From positions 44,351,464 through 44,415,463 of the forward strand of contig NC_134015.1 in NCBI RefSeq assembly GCF_040712315.1: a stretch of 64,000 nucleotides of DNA, given 5' to 3'. Below the pieces are notes generated by a model. It had not been told where the DNA came from. It saw only the letters and a program-made list of their open reading frames with translations, and ran no database searches. Positions 46,818-57,063 of the stretch are shown here, in pieces (position 1 is the stretch's first letter; every line of letters starts with the position of its first letter). This DNA comes from Castanea sativa (lineage: Eukaryota; Streptophyta; Magnoliopsida; Fagales; Fagaceae). The translations under genes were made by a program, and so were the position numbers.

Positions 46818-46977
46818 TTTTTTTTTTAATACAAGATAGAATTTGTACTCTAGTCTAGTCTAAGTGTATATGTGTGTGAAGCTCCTTCCTGAAAACTTGA
46901 ACCCCGACCCTTTCCCTCCACACCCCATAAGCATTTATACTTGTGGAGTTACCACCGCACCAAGGGTGCGCAATGGT
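46818..46977 (-). mobile_element. tRNA-derived SINE, family S1
   Basis: A 160-bp insertion with poly(A) (T-run at left), B-box-like GGGTTCAAG and A-box-like TGCGGTGGTAAC, flanked by the 10-bp duplication CAATGCAACT (46808-46817 and 46978-46987). Unit 1 has the empty site at 4215-4224. Same family as 4673-4843. Confidence 0.9.
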
Positions 46978-47256
46978 CAATGCAACTAAATTTGAGTAAG
47001 AATATCATATTTCAAATCGATTTTTTTCTCATATAATTCTTAGAAAAATAAAAATAGAAATCCATTTTATATAAATGATAGTGCAATATTTATAAATCTT
47101 TAATACATGAAATAAATGTAATGACCCTATTAATACTATTTTGTCATTACATAGCATAAATTGAGGTTGTTTGTTATATATGTGTGTATATATATTTGTC
47201 ACAAAGAAAATCTTTAGAATCCTTCTTACATGGAGTGGTACTAAAATCTTTAGAGT

Positions 47257-47413
47257 CTGTGGGTTCCAATTAGCTCAACTTGTAAAGTTTCTGATGGTTG
47301 AATAAGATATCTGAGATTTAATAGCTGCCTACACCAAAATTTGATTGGTGTCTTGGTCCGATGATAAAGAGTTATCATTAGGAGTGGAGGTTATAGGTTG
47401 AAACTGTCTCAAA
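47257..47413 (+). mobile_element. tRNA-derived SINE, family S2
   Basis: A 157-bp insertion flanked by the 14-bp duplication AAAATCTTTAGAGT (47243-47256 and 47414-47427). A-box-like TAGCTCAACTTGTAAAG near the start, B-box-like GAGATTTAATAGC further in, and an A-rich tail. Very similar to 50499-50647. Confidence 0.92.
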
Positions 47414-47540
47414 AAAATCTTTAGAGTATCATATAAAATGCGTTTAGTCACGTCCGGTTGAAAGTAACTAAGTTTTCCAGGATGCATGAGAACTGAGAGA
47501 GTTTAAGTGTGTTCAGTTACTATATGAGTTCTTAACACAC

Positions 47541-50476
47541 TGTTTGGGGGCCTTTTTTGGTTGTTTGGCCATATGTGGTCCTTTGGAGGGGTGACCTTGC
47601 TAGACCCAGGTTCGTTTGGGGAGTTGCGTGAACTCAACATTGAGCCACGTGGTCCAATGGCTACTGGCGTATTTTTAAGCCTACAAAACCATTAAAGCCA
47701 AAGTCTAAGAATCATGATAATGGTTGAATAAATATATAATATGTGTTTGATATGATAGCTTTGATTAGTAGTTGTAATAATAGTTGAGATAAAGTAGTAT
47801 TTATTTAGAGGTAAAGTAATCATGTACTCAATGACGTAAATTTAAAGGTATGGAAGCAAAGTCACTTATCTTTATATGGTTTATAAAGGTATGGAAGCCT
47901 TTCTTGTGAATAGTGTTGCTTTCCATAAGAAGGGATTTTGTATGGAGTATTTGTGCCTTCTAAAAGAAGGGCTTTATGTAAGATGGATTTGTGCCTTCCA
48001 TAAGAAGGGCTTTGATATGAGATCTTGGTGCCTTCTAGGAGAAAGGCTTTAAAATTAGAAGTTTGTGCTTCCATGAGAAGGGTTTTTAGTATGAGTGTTT
48101 AATATCTCTAGAGAAGTGTGGAGATGGTAAAAGATATAGATGTTTTGTGGGATGTAGTATTTGTAATATGTATGATATATGGGAGTATGAGAGATATGGA
48201 GGTTAAAGATAGTAAAAACATGAGATTATAACTGCTGGAGAAGTCGTAGAGATTGCTTTCCTAGAGAAAAGGTTTCGTAAGAGAAGAGTACGAAGATATG
48301 TTTAGGTATTTGGAGATAGGAGCAGTAAGATAGATGTGTTTTCTGAATATGGAGAGTGAGAGAATGAGTATAAGGGGGTAATAGTGTTGTAGTATGTTTA
48401 GCAATGTTGTTGGGATTTGCTGCTGGGATAGACAAGAGCTTATAAAGAGCTCATAAGTGGAGAGCAATGGAGTATTTGAGAGCTAGGGGCATGCCCTTAG
48501 AGAGAGTATATGTAGCTTAGAGAGAGTATATGCCATAAGTAGTGAGTCATTTGGTAGTATGGACAGTGAGAGAGAAAGTGTTTAGCAGGGCTGCTGGGTA
48601 TTTCTTCTTAACAATGGATGCGGGCTTATGAAGGCATTTTATGAGCTAAGGGCTAAAGAGTTTAGTTCCTCATTTTAGAAACTAAAAAACTCAAAAACCC
48701 AGAACTTCATTAAGAGCTTAAGAAGATTATTAGAGGGAGTGAGAATAGGAAGTTTTATGAGAGAGTTGTTCTTCTCCATTGGTGTCCCTTTGAGGTGTTG
48801 ATGAAGAGTTCTATTTAGCTGAGTTTAAGGGGGTATTTTAGTAAATAATATCAGCCAAAATCTGTCCCAACTAGCAATGAATCTTCAGAAACTCCATCTT
48901 AAGATTTGACCAAAAATGGTATGTTTAGCTTTAAGGTGTTCTTGTTGTTTTGGGAAAGAGCTGCTGGGGAAAAAGCAACAGAAGGTATTTTGGCAAGAAA
49001 AAGATAGTTACTTTAGTTGGTTTTGATTTTAGCCAAATGTGAAAAAATCAGTAATGCTAAGGCTACTGAGTCAACTGTTACATTTGTTCTGAAAAAGCTA
49101 TCCTAGTTATTAGGAAAAGCTGTGACAACTATCATGAGACAGTTGTGACAGCTGTCATAAGGCAACTGTTGCTCTAGGCAGAAGCAGATGAGGCCAGCTG
49201 GGTGATTTTAGACTGCTAGAGAGGACATTCAGCATTTATTTTATAGATTTGGCTGAAAATGTTAAGATCTCTTTTAAGGGTATCTTGCTATTTTGGGTAT
49301 ACCAGCTAGTTGCTGGGATTTCGGTATTAAATGGCTGATGATATCACTTTCAGCCAGGTGTCAAGTGCTAAATACATTGCTGGGGTTCTGCTGGAAATAT
49401 TTCCTTTTTTGGGTGTTTGTGTTTTTGGTCCAAGTTTCCATTACAACATGTTTTTAGCAAGTAATAGAAGAATTGATTGAAAATTAATGAAGTTTTAGAG
49501 ATCTAGTCAAGGTCTCATTGTGTTGTGACATAATCTTGGTGAGCAAGAAGAGTATTTAATGCTCTGCTCTGGTAGCTGGCAGAGAAATATATGGTCTGAT
49601 TGTGGCAGACAGCAGCTGGATATCAAAGATATCATGAATATTTTGTATATAATTGGAGATTAAAGATAGTCAATCAAATTAAGCCATGTGTTTGAGCTGG
49701 ATTTTAGCTGAAAGTAATAATAAGATTTATGTAGAATAATATAATGAAGTTTCCAAATTTGTATAGCAACAACTAGAGATTTAATGAATAGTTATTTGTT
49801 CAACATTTAAATGGCTGGGGATATTGAGTATTTTTCACATGATGAACTTTAAGTTTTAGAAAAAGAGTAATGGGAAATTTTATCATCTAAAGTGTTATGT
49901 GATAAGAAATGCTTACCATATATTATCCACTACACACGGACTCGTAAGAGTTCGAGGAGTTGGAGAAGACACGCCAAGCAACATGTCTCTTTTATCAACT
50001 TTAAATCGCTGGAGTTTTACTGAACATACCTCGTGGCCCTCCAAACCACAACTCCCAAAGTTTCCCTAAAGAGACTTATGAGCTTGGATCATAAGCCGAA
50101 AATGAGATGATGTACCTCGGGTTTTGTTGTCATTTTGTGTAAATATAGGCTGTTGTTGAGGAAACCGCTTGTCATGAGTGTAAGAGAGATAATATGCGCC
50201 GTGAGTTTTGATTCATTGCTTAAGCCCGATCCATATATTGATGTTGATGATGTCATGGAGTTATGATCCCAATTGATGAAGAGAAAATGTGGACCATGAA
50301 TCTGCCTTTTAAAGTAAGGATCTCGCGGGCCATGTGAGCCCAATCCATGTAATTGAATGAGATATGAGCTTATTTTGGGCTTTAAAAAGATTTACCCAAA
50401 AAATAAATAATATATTGATGTGGCATGGGATGCCAATGAAGTAATGCCATGTGAGCCGAAAAAAGAGTCCTCAACA
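47541..50476. mobile_element. LTR-like element of 2.94 kb (large solo LTR or LARD)
   Basis: Starts TGTTTGGGGG and ends CCTCAACA, that is with TGTT...AACA termini, flanked by the 5-bp duplication CACAC (47536-47540 and 50477-50481). It has no long reading frame and no LTR pair inside that I could find, so a solo LTR of an element with unusually long LTRs is the simplest reading. Strand cannot be set. It sits in unit 2 and unit 1 lacks it. Confidence 0.65.
47890..48090. repeat. Degenerate minisatellite within the LTR-like element
   Basis: About five imperfect units of roughly 40-45 bp sharing CTTCCATAAGAAGGGCTTT followed by a variable part. Confidence 0.7.
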
Positions 50477-50498
50477 CACACTTAACAAGAACTCATAT

Positions 50499-50647
50499 TG
50501 TGGGTTTCAGTTAGCTCAACTAATAAAGTTTCTGATGGTTGAATAAGAGATTTGAGATTTAATACCCGCCTACACCAAAAACCAATTGGTGTCTTGGTTT
50601 GATGATAAAGAGCATTATCAGGAGCGGATGCCGTATGTTGAAACAAA
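50499..50647 (+). mobile_element. tRNA-derived SINE, family S2
   Basis: A 149-bp insertion flanked by the 15-bp duplication AACAAGAACTCATAT (50484-50498 and 50648-50662). It shares GTTTCTGATGGTTGAATAAG and GATGATAAAGAG with the copy at 47257-47413. Confidence 0.92.
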
Positions 50648-50935
50648 AACAAGAACTCATATAGTATATGAGTTTTAAGGTCTTTGTATATGTTAACTTG
50701 GGTATAGAGAAATATATTCTTTAACATCGTTAAATATACTTGATTGCCCTTGCTTGGTTTTATTAGCCTAAACATAATACTTCACATGCATTTGTATATG
50801 CTTCATTGCTTAACATACTTTCTCCCATTTATTTATGCTTCATAGCTTAAATTATGCTTAAATAATCCATACATTAGACTATTATTTTTCTCATTAATTT
50901 TTTATTTCCATCATTCATTATATTATCTTTTACTT

Positions 50936-51262
50936 GCGCTCTGTTTGTTTCAGTAATGATATTTTCTAGAAAATAAGTCATTTTCCAAGAAGTATTTTCT
51001 ATAAAACTATCTCATTTTCCAATGTTTGGTAGCAATTTTAAATGAGTTGAAAAACAACCTCCTAACTTCCCTTAATTAGCTTATTATGAGATATAGTTGT
51101 TTTCCAAAAAAATTTAATGGAAAACAATCTCTAAAAATAAGTCATACTTTTTATGTTAACCAAAGATAGTTTTCCACTAACTCATCTTTTTTTATGCTAC
51201 CAAACACTAGAAAACATGGAAAACTATCTTTATACAAAGTTTTCCATCGAAGCAAACGAAGT
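50936..51262. mobile_element. Probable MITE with GTTTGTTTC-type ends
   Basis: The left side (ctgtttgtttcag ... attttctagaaaat) and right side (ggaaaactatctttata ... gaagcaaacgaag) are roughly inverted copies, in a form common in plant genomes. No clear target duplication. Confidence 0.4.
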
Positions 51263-51383
51263 ATTAGAAGAAAACGTAACTATAGTAGCCAATAGAAAAT
51301 CCATTAGCGTGATTACTAGACTTGGCTACCCCAAAGAATCCGGGTTTGGCTACTAATCTATCAAAACACAACATGTGTCATGG

Positions 51384-52294
51384 CCAGGGAAGTCTATTTC
51401 GTACCGTACCGGCCAGTACGGCCGGTATTTACCGTTCCGGTACCTTAGCCGGTACAGAAACAAGGTTGTTTCGTACCGAAAAATATACCAGCCCATACCG
51501 GGTCATTTCGGCCATACCGGAGGAAATATCGAATTTCGGCCGGTAAATGCATACCAGACCGGAAAAAGAAAAACGTTTCTTTGTCACTCTCACCTTCCAC
51601 CAGCGACGATCTCTACATTCTCGACCTCAAGTTAGGGTTGTGGACTGATTTGGGCTGCTACTTCATCTTCATCTTCATCATCTTCATCTTCATCATCTTC
51701 ATCTTCTTCTTCTCCTCTCTCTCTCTCTCTCTCTCTTTCTGGCCGTCTAACTTTCTTTTTCTCTCTCTCTTTCTCGTTTTTTTTTGAAACTTTTCTCAGT
51801 TTTTCAAAGCTCTCTCTCTGCCCAAGAAAAGACTTTTAAGATGTAAATAGTACCTAGTCTTTTCTTGGGCAGAGAGAGAGCTTTGAAAAACTGAAAAAAG
51901 TTTCCAAAAAAATTAAAATAAAGAAGTAAATAGTACCTTGCGTTTTGATTTTTTTCAAAGCATCAGAAGACAATATTTTGAATTGGTGTCACAATATTTT
52001 GACACATGGACTGTCATTTATTGAGATCAATGGGTGTTGGATTATTTAATAGTTTTTTTTTTTTGGCTTCCCACTTTTATATATTTATGTTTATGTTGAA
52101 AACTCCATCAAAACAATATAAAAAGTTTCCAAAGTTATATATTGAATTATTAGAAATATAGCTTTGTATATTGTATAAAATAGTAAAAAATAGTAGTAAA
52201 CTCGAAACGGTACACCAGTATTGACCAGTATCCGAAATATATCGTACCGTAAGCCAAACTGGTACAGCCTCTGGTACGGTATTGACTTCCTTGG
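51384..52294. mobile_element. DNA transposon remnant with GTACCG-rich ends
   Basis: A 911-bp element bounded by CCAGGGAAGTCTAT and the complement of ATTGACTTCCTTGG, with TCATGG repeated on both sides (51378-51383 and 52295-52300). Both ends are full of GTACCG/CCGGTA motifs (51400-51560 and 52200-52285). The inside contains a CATCTT microsatellite (51661-51712) and a long hairpin. No transposase seen; superfamily not assigned. Confidence 0.65.
51784..51906. repeat. Long hairpin with arms of about 50 bp
   Basis: Left arm 51784-51834 and right arm 51856-51906 are inverted copies with very few mismatches; a 38-base core is perfect. Loop of 21 bases. Transcripts would fold into a stem like a small-RNA precursor. 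Confidence 0.88.
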
Positions 52295-52568
52295 TCATGG
52301 CACAAAAAGACCTTGGAAACCTTCCTACCACAATAGTCCCAAAATTTCTGGAATCCTTCTATAGTGATTTCTTCCACAAACGTAACTTTCACATAATGCA
52401 AAACCTTTAGACTCTAAGGATCACCTTGAAGATTTGTTGTAGCGAACTCAATGGAAAAAATTCTTAGTGGTTTCAAAACAATCGAACAATCACTTTGTTT
52501 GGAATCACAAAATGAGTGGGTAGAATTTAAGGAATTTTCAATTTGGCTAAAAGAAGAAAATGCATAAC

Positions 52569-53606
52569 TAGACATGGCAATACGAGTCAGAAAATTATGA
52601 CCCGACCCGACCCAACCCAAAAATACCTGACCCGAACCCGATTTTTTGCGAGTTAACGCGACCCCGATAACCCGTGACCCGACCCGTTAAAAAAATTCGC
52701 TAAAAAAATATTTTAATTATGTCTTGATACTAGGTGCATAAGCACAAAGTACCTAAACTAATAATCAATATATCACAGAGAATGACTATATAATTCATCA
52801 AAACCATTTCTCAATAATAAAAAAAAAAAAAATCATCAAAACCAATAAGAGCTAGCTAGCCTAGCTTTAGTGCTTGCCATATTGCCTACAACACGTTACA
52901 CAAGGGCCAAGGCTGTCAAGAGTCATCAGTCAAGACAACCATTAAAAAAAATAAAAAAAAAAATCTCATTCAGCAGCTGTAGCATGTAGTCCATTGTCCA
53001 AACTCCAAAGGACCAAAGCCAAAGGCACATCACAAACAAATGAACAATGGTTATCAAAAAAAAAAAAAAGAAGAACAATGCGCAATGTACAAAGCCACAA
53101 ACGGCAAACCTGAAAGTTGAGTCAAACCAAACCACAAAGCTTCCTTTCCCAGTTAGTTTCTCTACTCTTTTAGTCTTAGATTTTGGCCAACTTGGGCTAC
53201 AATTTTCAAGTATGAATATTTGCAGTGCTGAATATTTGAAGATGTAAACTTGTAATTATATGCATTTTGATAGTGAACTATTAACATAGAAGACTTTTTT
53301 TTTCCATCATAAATTTATGACTATAAATAATTTTTGTCATGCTCAAAACTATCAGAATTGGAAGGATAATAAAAAGTGGCATTAAGTGCAATTCATTTGC
53401 TTAATTGATTTTATTCATTCTCTCTAAACAAGTTGTCATTGATTTGTTTTTGTAATTAAAAAAAAAAATTGTTTGAAAAATACGGGTCAACCTGACCCGA
53501 CCCGCAACCCAATTAACCCGTTTAAAAACGACTTGTTTTGACCCGCGACCCGTTTGACCCGCAAATCCGATTGACCCGACCCGACCCGCCCGTTTTGCCA
53601 TGTCTA
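52569..53606. mobile_element. Non-autonomous DNA transposon with GACCC repeats at both ends
   Basis: Begins TAGACATGGCAA and ends with its complement. Inside each end lie many copies of GACCC (left, 52600-52685; right, 53490-53590). GCATAA flanks the left (52562-52567, one base before the end) and the right (53607-53612). About 1.04 kb, no transposase frame. The ends and subterminal repeats suggest a hAT-like element. Confidence 0.75.
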
Positions 53607-53612
53607 GCATAA

Positions 53613-55113
53613 GGTATTCTCTGTGTTACTCTTTGTGTGACAGCTTTTTTCTCGCTCGAAAATGTATGCATTCAGTGGTTTGTATAGGTGAATAGAGTAG
53701 GTGCAAAAGTTACCATGAATCCTTTTCCAAATAGAATTAGAGTTCTGATTTCCGAAATCCCACTTGAGCTATAGCCTCAAGCGAGTGACAGGCAAGGTTT
53801 GGGCTGCAGTTTTGCTTGTGCAAATTCTATTTTGCTTGAGCGGAAACTCTAGTCTTCAATTTCTTTGAGATCTTCAATGCGACTCCTGATATACTTTTAA
53901 AATAAATCAAATACAACCAATTCTAAATATATGAGCTCAAATTTTGTTATGAAATTAGTCGATACTTTTAAAAACCTAACAAACCCCAAAGAGGGATTTT
54001 TCCTAGTCAACAACAATGATTTCATTTTGACTAAAGTTGAGTCACTCTGAAAAGGAGAAGAACATTTTTTTATAAAATATTTTACACTGAAAGAAACAAA
54101 TCTAAACTTCTAGCAACGTAACTCATGGAAATTTTCAGCGCTCTCAGGAAAGATACTTTTGATTAGTTGCCTCTCTGCTTTGGAAATTCTCTTGGATGAG
54201 ATTAATGGTGGAGTCAGGATGATTTCAGTTCAGAAAAGACAAGATTAAAAGTAAAAATAATTGTGGCAAAATATAGGACAATTGTGACAAAATGTGTATA
54301 TTTCTGTATGGTACTAGCGTTATTGATTTTCTCTACTACTCATAATAGATCACTTTAACAACAATAAGTCTAAAATTACAATTCTTTTACAAAATTTTTA
54401 ACAATTTCTAAATTGGCAAGTTCTAAATAGTCAAAAATTGTGTTAATAGTAGACCCAAACAACTTAAAAACTCAACAATAATAAAATTTGTTGTGATAAA
54501 TATTGTGTAAATTACATTTCTCCTTTAACAAATGTGAAAAAAGTTGTGTAGGTAACATTATTTATTGTTGAATAGCAGTGAGAAAGGTTAAAACGTTAAG
54601 AAGGCATGAAAACTTGTCAAACACATAAAACTTAGAGTTTTAAGTGGGACCATTGAACTTTGTTTTAATTATAAAATGACAAAAAAGTAATATGTGTTAT
54701 ATGGACGTATGAGCTTTTCATTTTGTAGAGACTTTCTCAGTTGCCCCCTCTCGCACCCTTGGCTTTGCCATTGGATGAACTTCATGTCCAGCTTCCTTCT
54801 CAAAAAATAAATAAAAAATAAAAAATTCATATCCAGCTTCAAAGAATTGGTTATGAAAAAGAAAACCATGGTCAGCTTTACACTTCTCATATTTTATAAA
54901 AGACAACATAAAATGTACCCACAAAGAATAGTAAAATTTGAATGTAACAAATCTCTTTATTATAAACTTATTTGAATAGAAAAATATTTAAGTTATTACC
55001 AAGTTTATTAAAAGAGGCTTACAGAATGGCTTGACAATAAAAATGATTAGTGTCATATTAATAATATAATAAGTAAATTTCTTAATAAATTTTATTTTTA
55101 AAAAATAAGGCTA
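53613..55113. other. Intergenic DNA without recognisable genes
   Basis: AT-rich. A decayed MITE-like piece may lie at about 54346-54535 (acaattcttttacaaaatttttaac on the left, gtgtaaattacatttc on the right). Nothing else supported. Confidence 0.45.
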
Positions 55114-55456
55114 CTACAAAAAGATAAATCCTCTACCAATTACCATCCCATTCATCCTCGACAACCTCACATGGCTGTTCGAATGTCTTGGCTTTGGCTC
55201 AGAGCATTGGTCATGGTGTAAAGTGAAGATTGAGGGAAGTAGAGCAAAATTCACTTCTGGGGTATTCTGAAGGTGTAACTTGGGCAACGAAAAAGGGGTC
55301 CAATACTTCAAAAGCGACCAGTTGGTTCACCAAACCCCGACCCAGTGTCACACGTTCTCTAGGTTCAAAGGGATCCAGTGCCCAACTACCGACTCCTCCC
55401 AGAATTGCATTATCGGAGCCGAGCCAGGAATGGCCGCTAGAGCAATTTGTGTTCAC
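55114..55456 (-). CDS. Unidentified ORF remnant
   Basis: Minus-strand open frames (55456-55211 and 55311-55114, different frames) with ordinary protein composition, for example GHSWLGSDNAILGGVG and FVAQVTPSEYP, in an otherwise AT-rich stretch with lower coding potential. The two frames may be one coding region with a shift. I recognise no family. It lies just outside the LTR of copy C. Confidence 0.3.
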
Positions 55457-55650
55457 CCTTAAGGTGCCAATTCAAAAATATAATAGACATATGTCAAATT
55501 AATTTTTTTTTTAATTAATAACACATTAGTTTGTAAGGTTAATTTAGTATAATTTACAACATTGTAACATTAAATTTTTTTTTTTTTATGTCTTTAAAAA
55601 TTGACAAATCAATTTTTAGATTTATGTAGTAATATGTATAATATACCTAA

Positions 55651-56492
55651 TGTAAGGACACAATTTGAGCTCCTAACCCACAATCAGAAGGGAAAGGGCT
55701 TGAAAGGCCTTTTTACAATAAATTTGTAGAGAGTGGGCTTGAAATCTAGATTCTAAAGGTGGTTAAACAACAAAGAAAAATGGGCTTTGGGCCCAATAGC
55801 ACAAATAAGGAGTTGTTTATAAGAATATGAATGAAAATTCCTCCTCGGACACAATCCGAGGATAGTTTATAATACTACTTCTCAAGATAGATTACAATTG
55901 TGGACAGTCAGATTTATCATATACTATTCTTTCTTTTCTCTCCAAAGAAAGCCTCTCCTTTTCCGAAGGTCCCTTCTCTCATTTATACTTCCTCCTTCTC
56001 CCCTTTCTCATCTTCCACCACATGGTTATAACGCTGGCTTAGATACTTGTCCCATCTATTTTCCCTGAAGTCTTCTGGAGATAGGGGCCAAGTTTCAAAC
56101 CTCATGCTCAAGTCCCATTTCTTCATTAATGCAGCCAGCATATTAGTTGCAAAGTCTTTAATGCAGGGGCGGTGGTAGCAGCTTTATCCTAGATATTCCA
56201 CCGCCCTTTCTATTATCCTCCACGTGTACCATATCTTTCTGAAACCATAGGAATTTCTATAACATAGCTTAGGGATATTAAACCTTCCCTTCTATTACCT
56301 TGGCTTCATTATCCGAGTACATAGTCTTCCTCGGACATATTTATTCAGACACTAGCGCTTTTTTACCTAGTATTTTCTTTATGAGGTACATTCACACACC
56401 CTTAGATCACTTAATGTCCTCGGATTGGGCTTTTAGCCCAAAAGATATTCTTGGGCCACCCTTCATAAATTACTGGGCCCAATGTCCCTACA
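55651..56492 (-). repeat. Element C 3' LTR
   Basis: 842 bp. Complement runs from TGTAGGGACATTGGG to TGTCCTTACA. Aligns along its first 635 bases with the truncated LTR at 33666-34300. Adjoined at 56493-56515 by the complement of the polypurine tract. Confidence 0.93.
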
Positions 56493-56772
56493 ATAGCCTC
56501 TTGAGATTCTTATTTCTCCAATTCGGGATGAAAGGAGGATCTCGACATCTGTCTCCTTTTGTCCTGCGGATATTTGGCAATATTGCTAACAAGGATGATG
56601 ATTTTTGAACTGCCCATCGCATGTTCCCGACATTTCGGCATGCGAAGCGTCCTTAAATTAAATTCTAGCGTCTTTATGTTCTCCACGTTCAGCGATGTGA
56701 CACGCATCCAACGGTTGAGGATTGCCCTTAGGCAGAGGCAAGAATTCTCCCGCTTCATAATTCCCAATGATA

Positions 56773-56780
56773 TATAAATA
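56773..56780 (+). promoter_or_regulatory. TATA box of the antisense gene, element C
   Basis: TATAAATA 284 bases before the start codon at 57064, matching the box in element A. Confidence 0.7.
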
Positions 56781-57063
56781 CCGATTTCTTTCAAATCCTC
56801 TCACACACCACAACGCTCCTATAACGTACCTGCCACATTTTGCCATCTACACGTGCTTTCTCATTTCACCAAATATCCTGGCCGAGGTGACTGTGCCTTC
56901 TTTTTTTGTTAAAGTAAGTTCTCCCATACTCTCTCCCTTTCTTATCAACTCTTTTTCTTTTTGTTTTTCTTCCTTCCCCTTTCTTTTTCTCTGTACTCCT
57001 TTATCCTCGGCTAGTCTGTTTTCTTAGTTTTTCTAACATACCTACACCCATTTTTTTCCAAAA

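Larger units (their letters stand above)
46300..50935. repeat. Repeat unit 2, inverted paralogue of unit 1, with nested insertions
   Basis: Reverse-complement match to 2562-4365 interrupted by five younger insertions, each with its own target duplication: LINE (46327-46677), S1 SINE (46818-46977), S2 SINE (47257-47413), LTR-like element (47541-50476) and S2 SINE (50499-50647). The match ends at 50935, at the base corresponding to the copia LTR border in unit 1. It lies inside the inverted segment. Confidence 0.8.
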
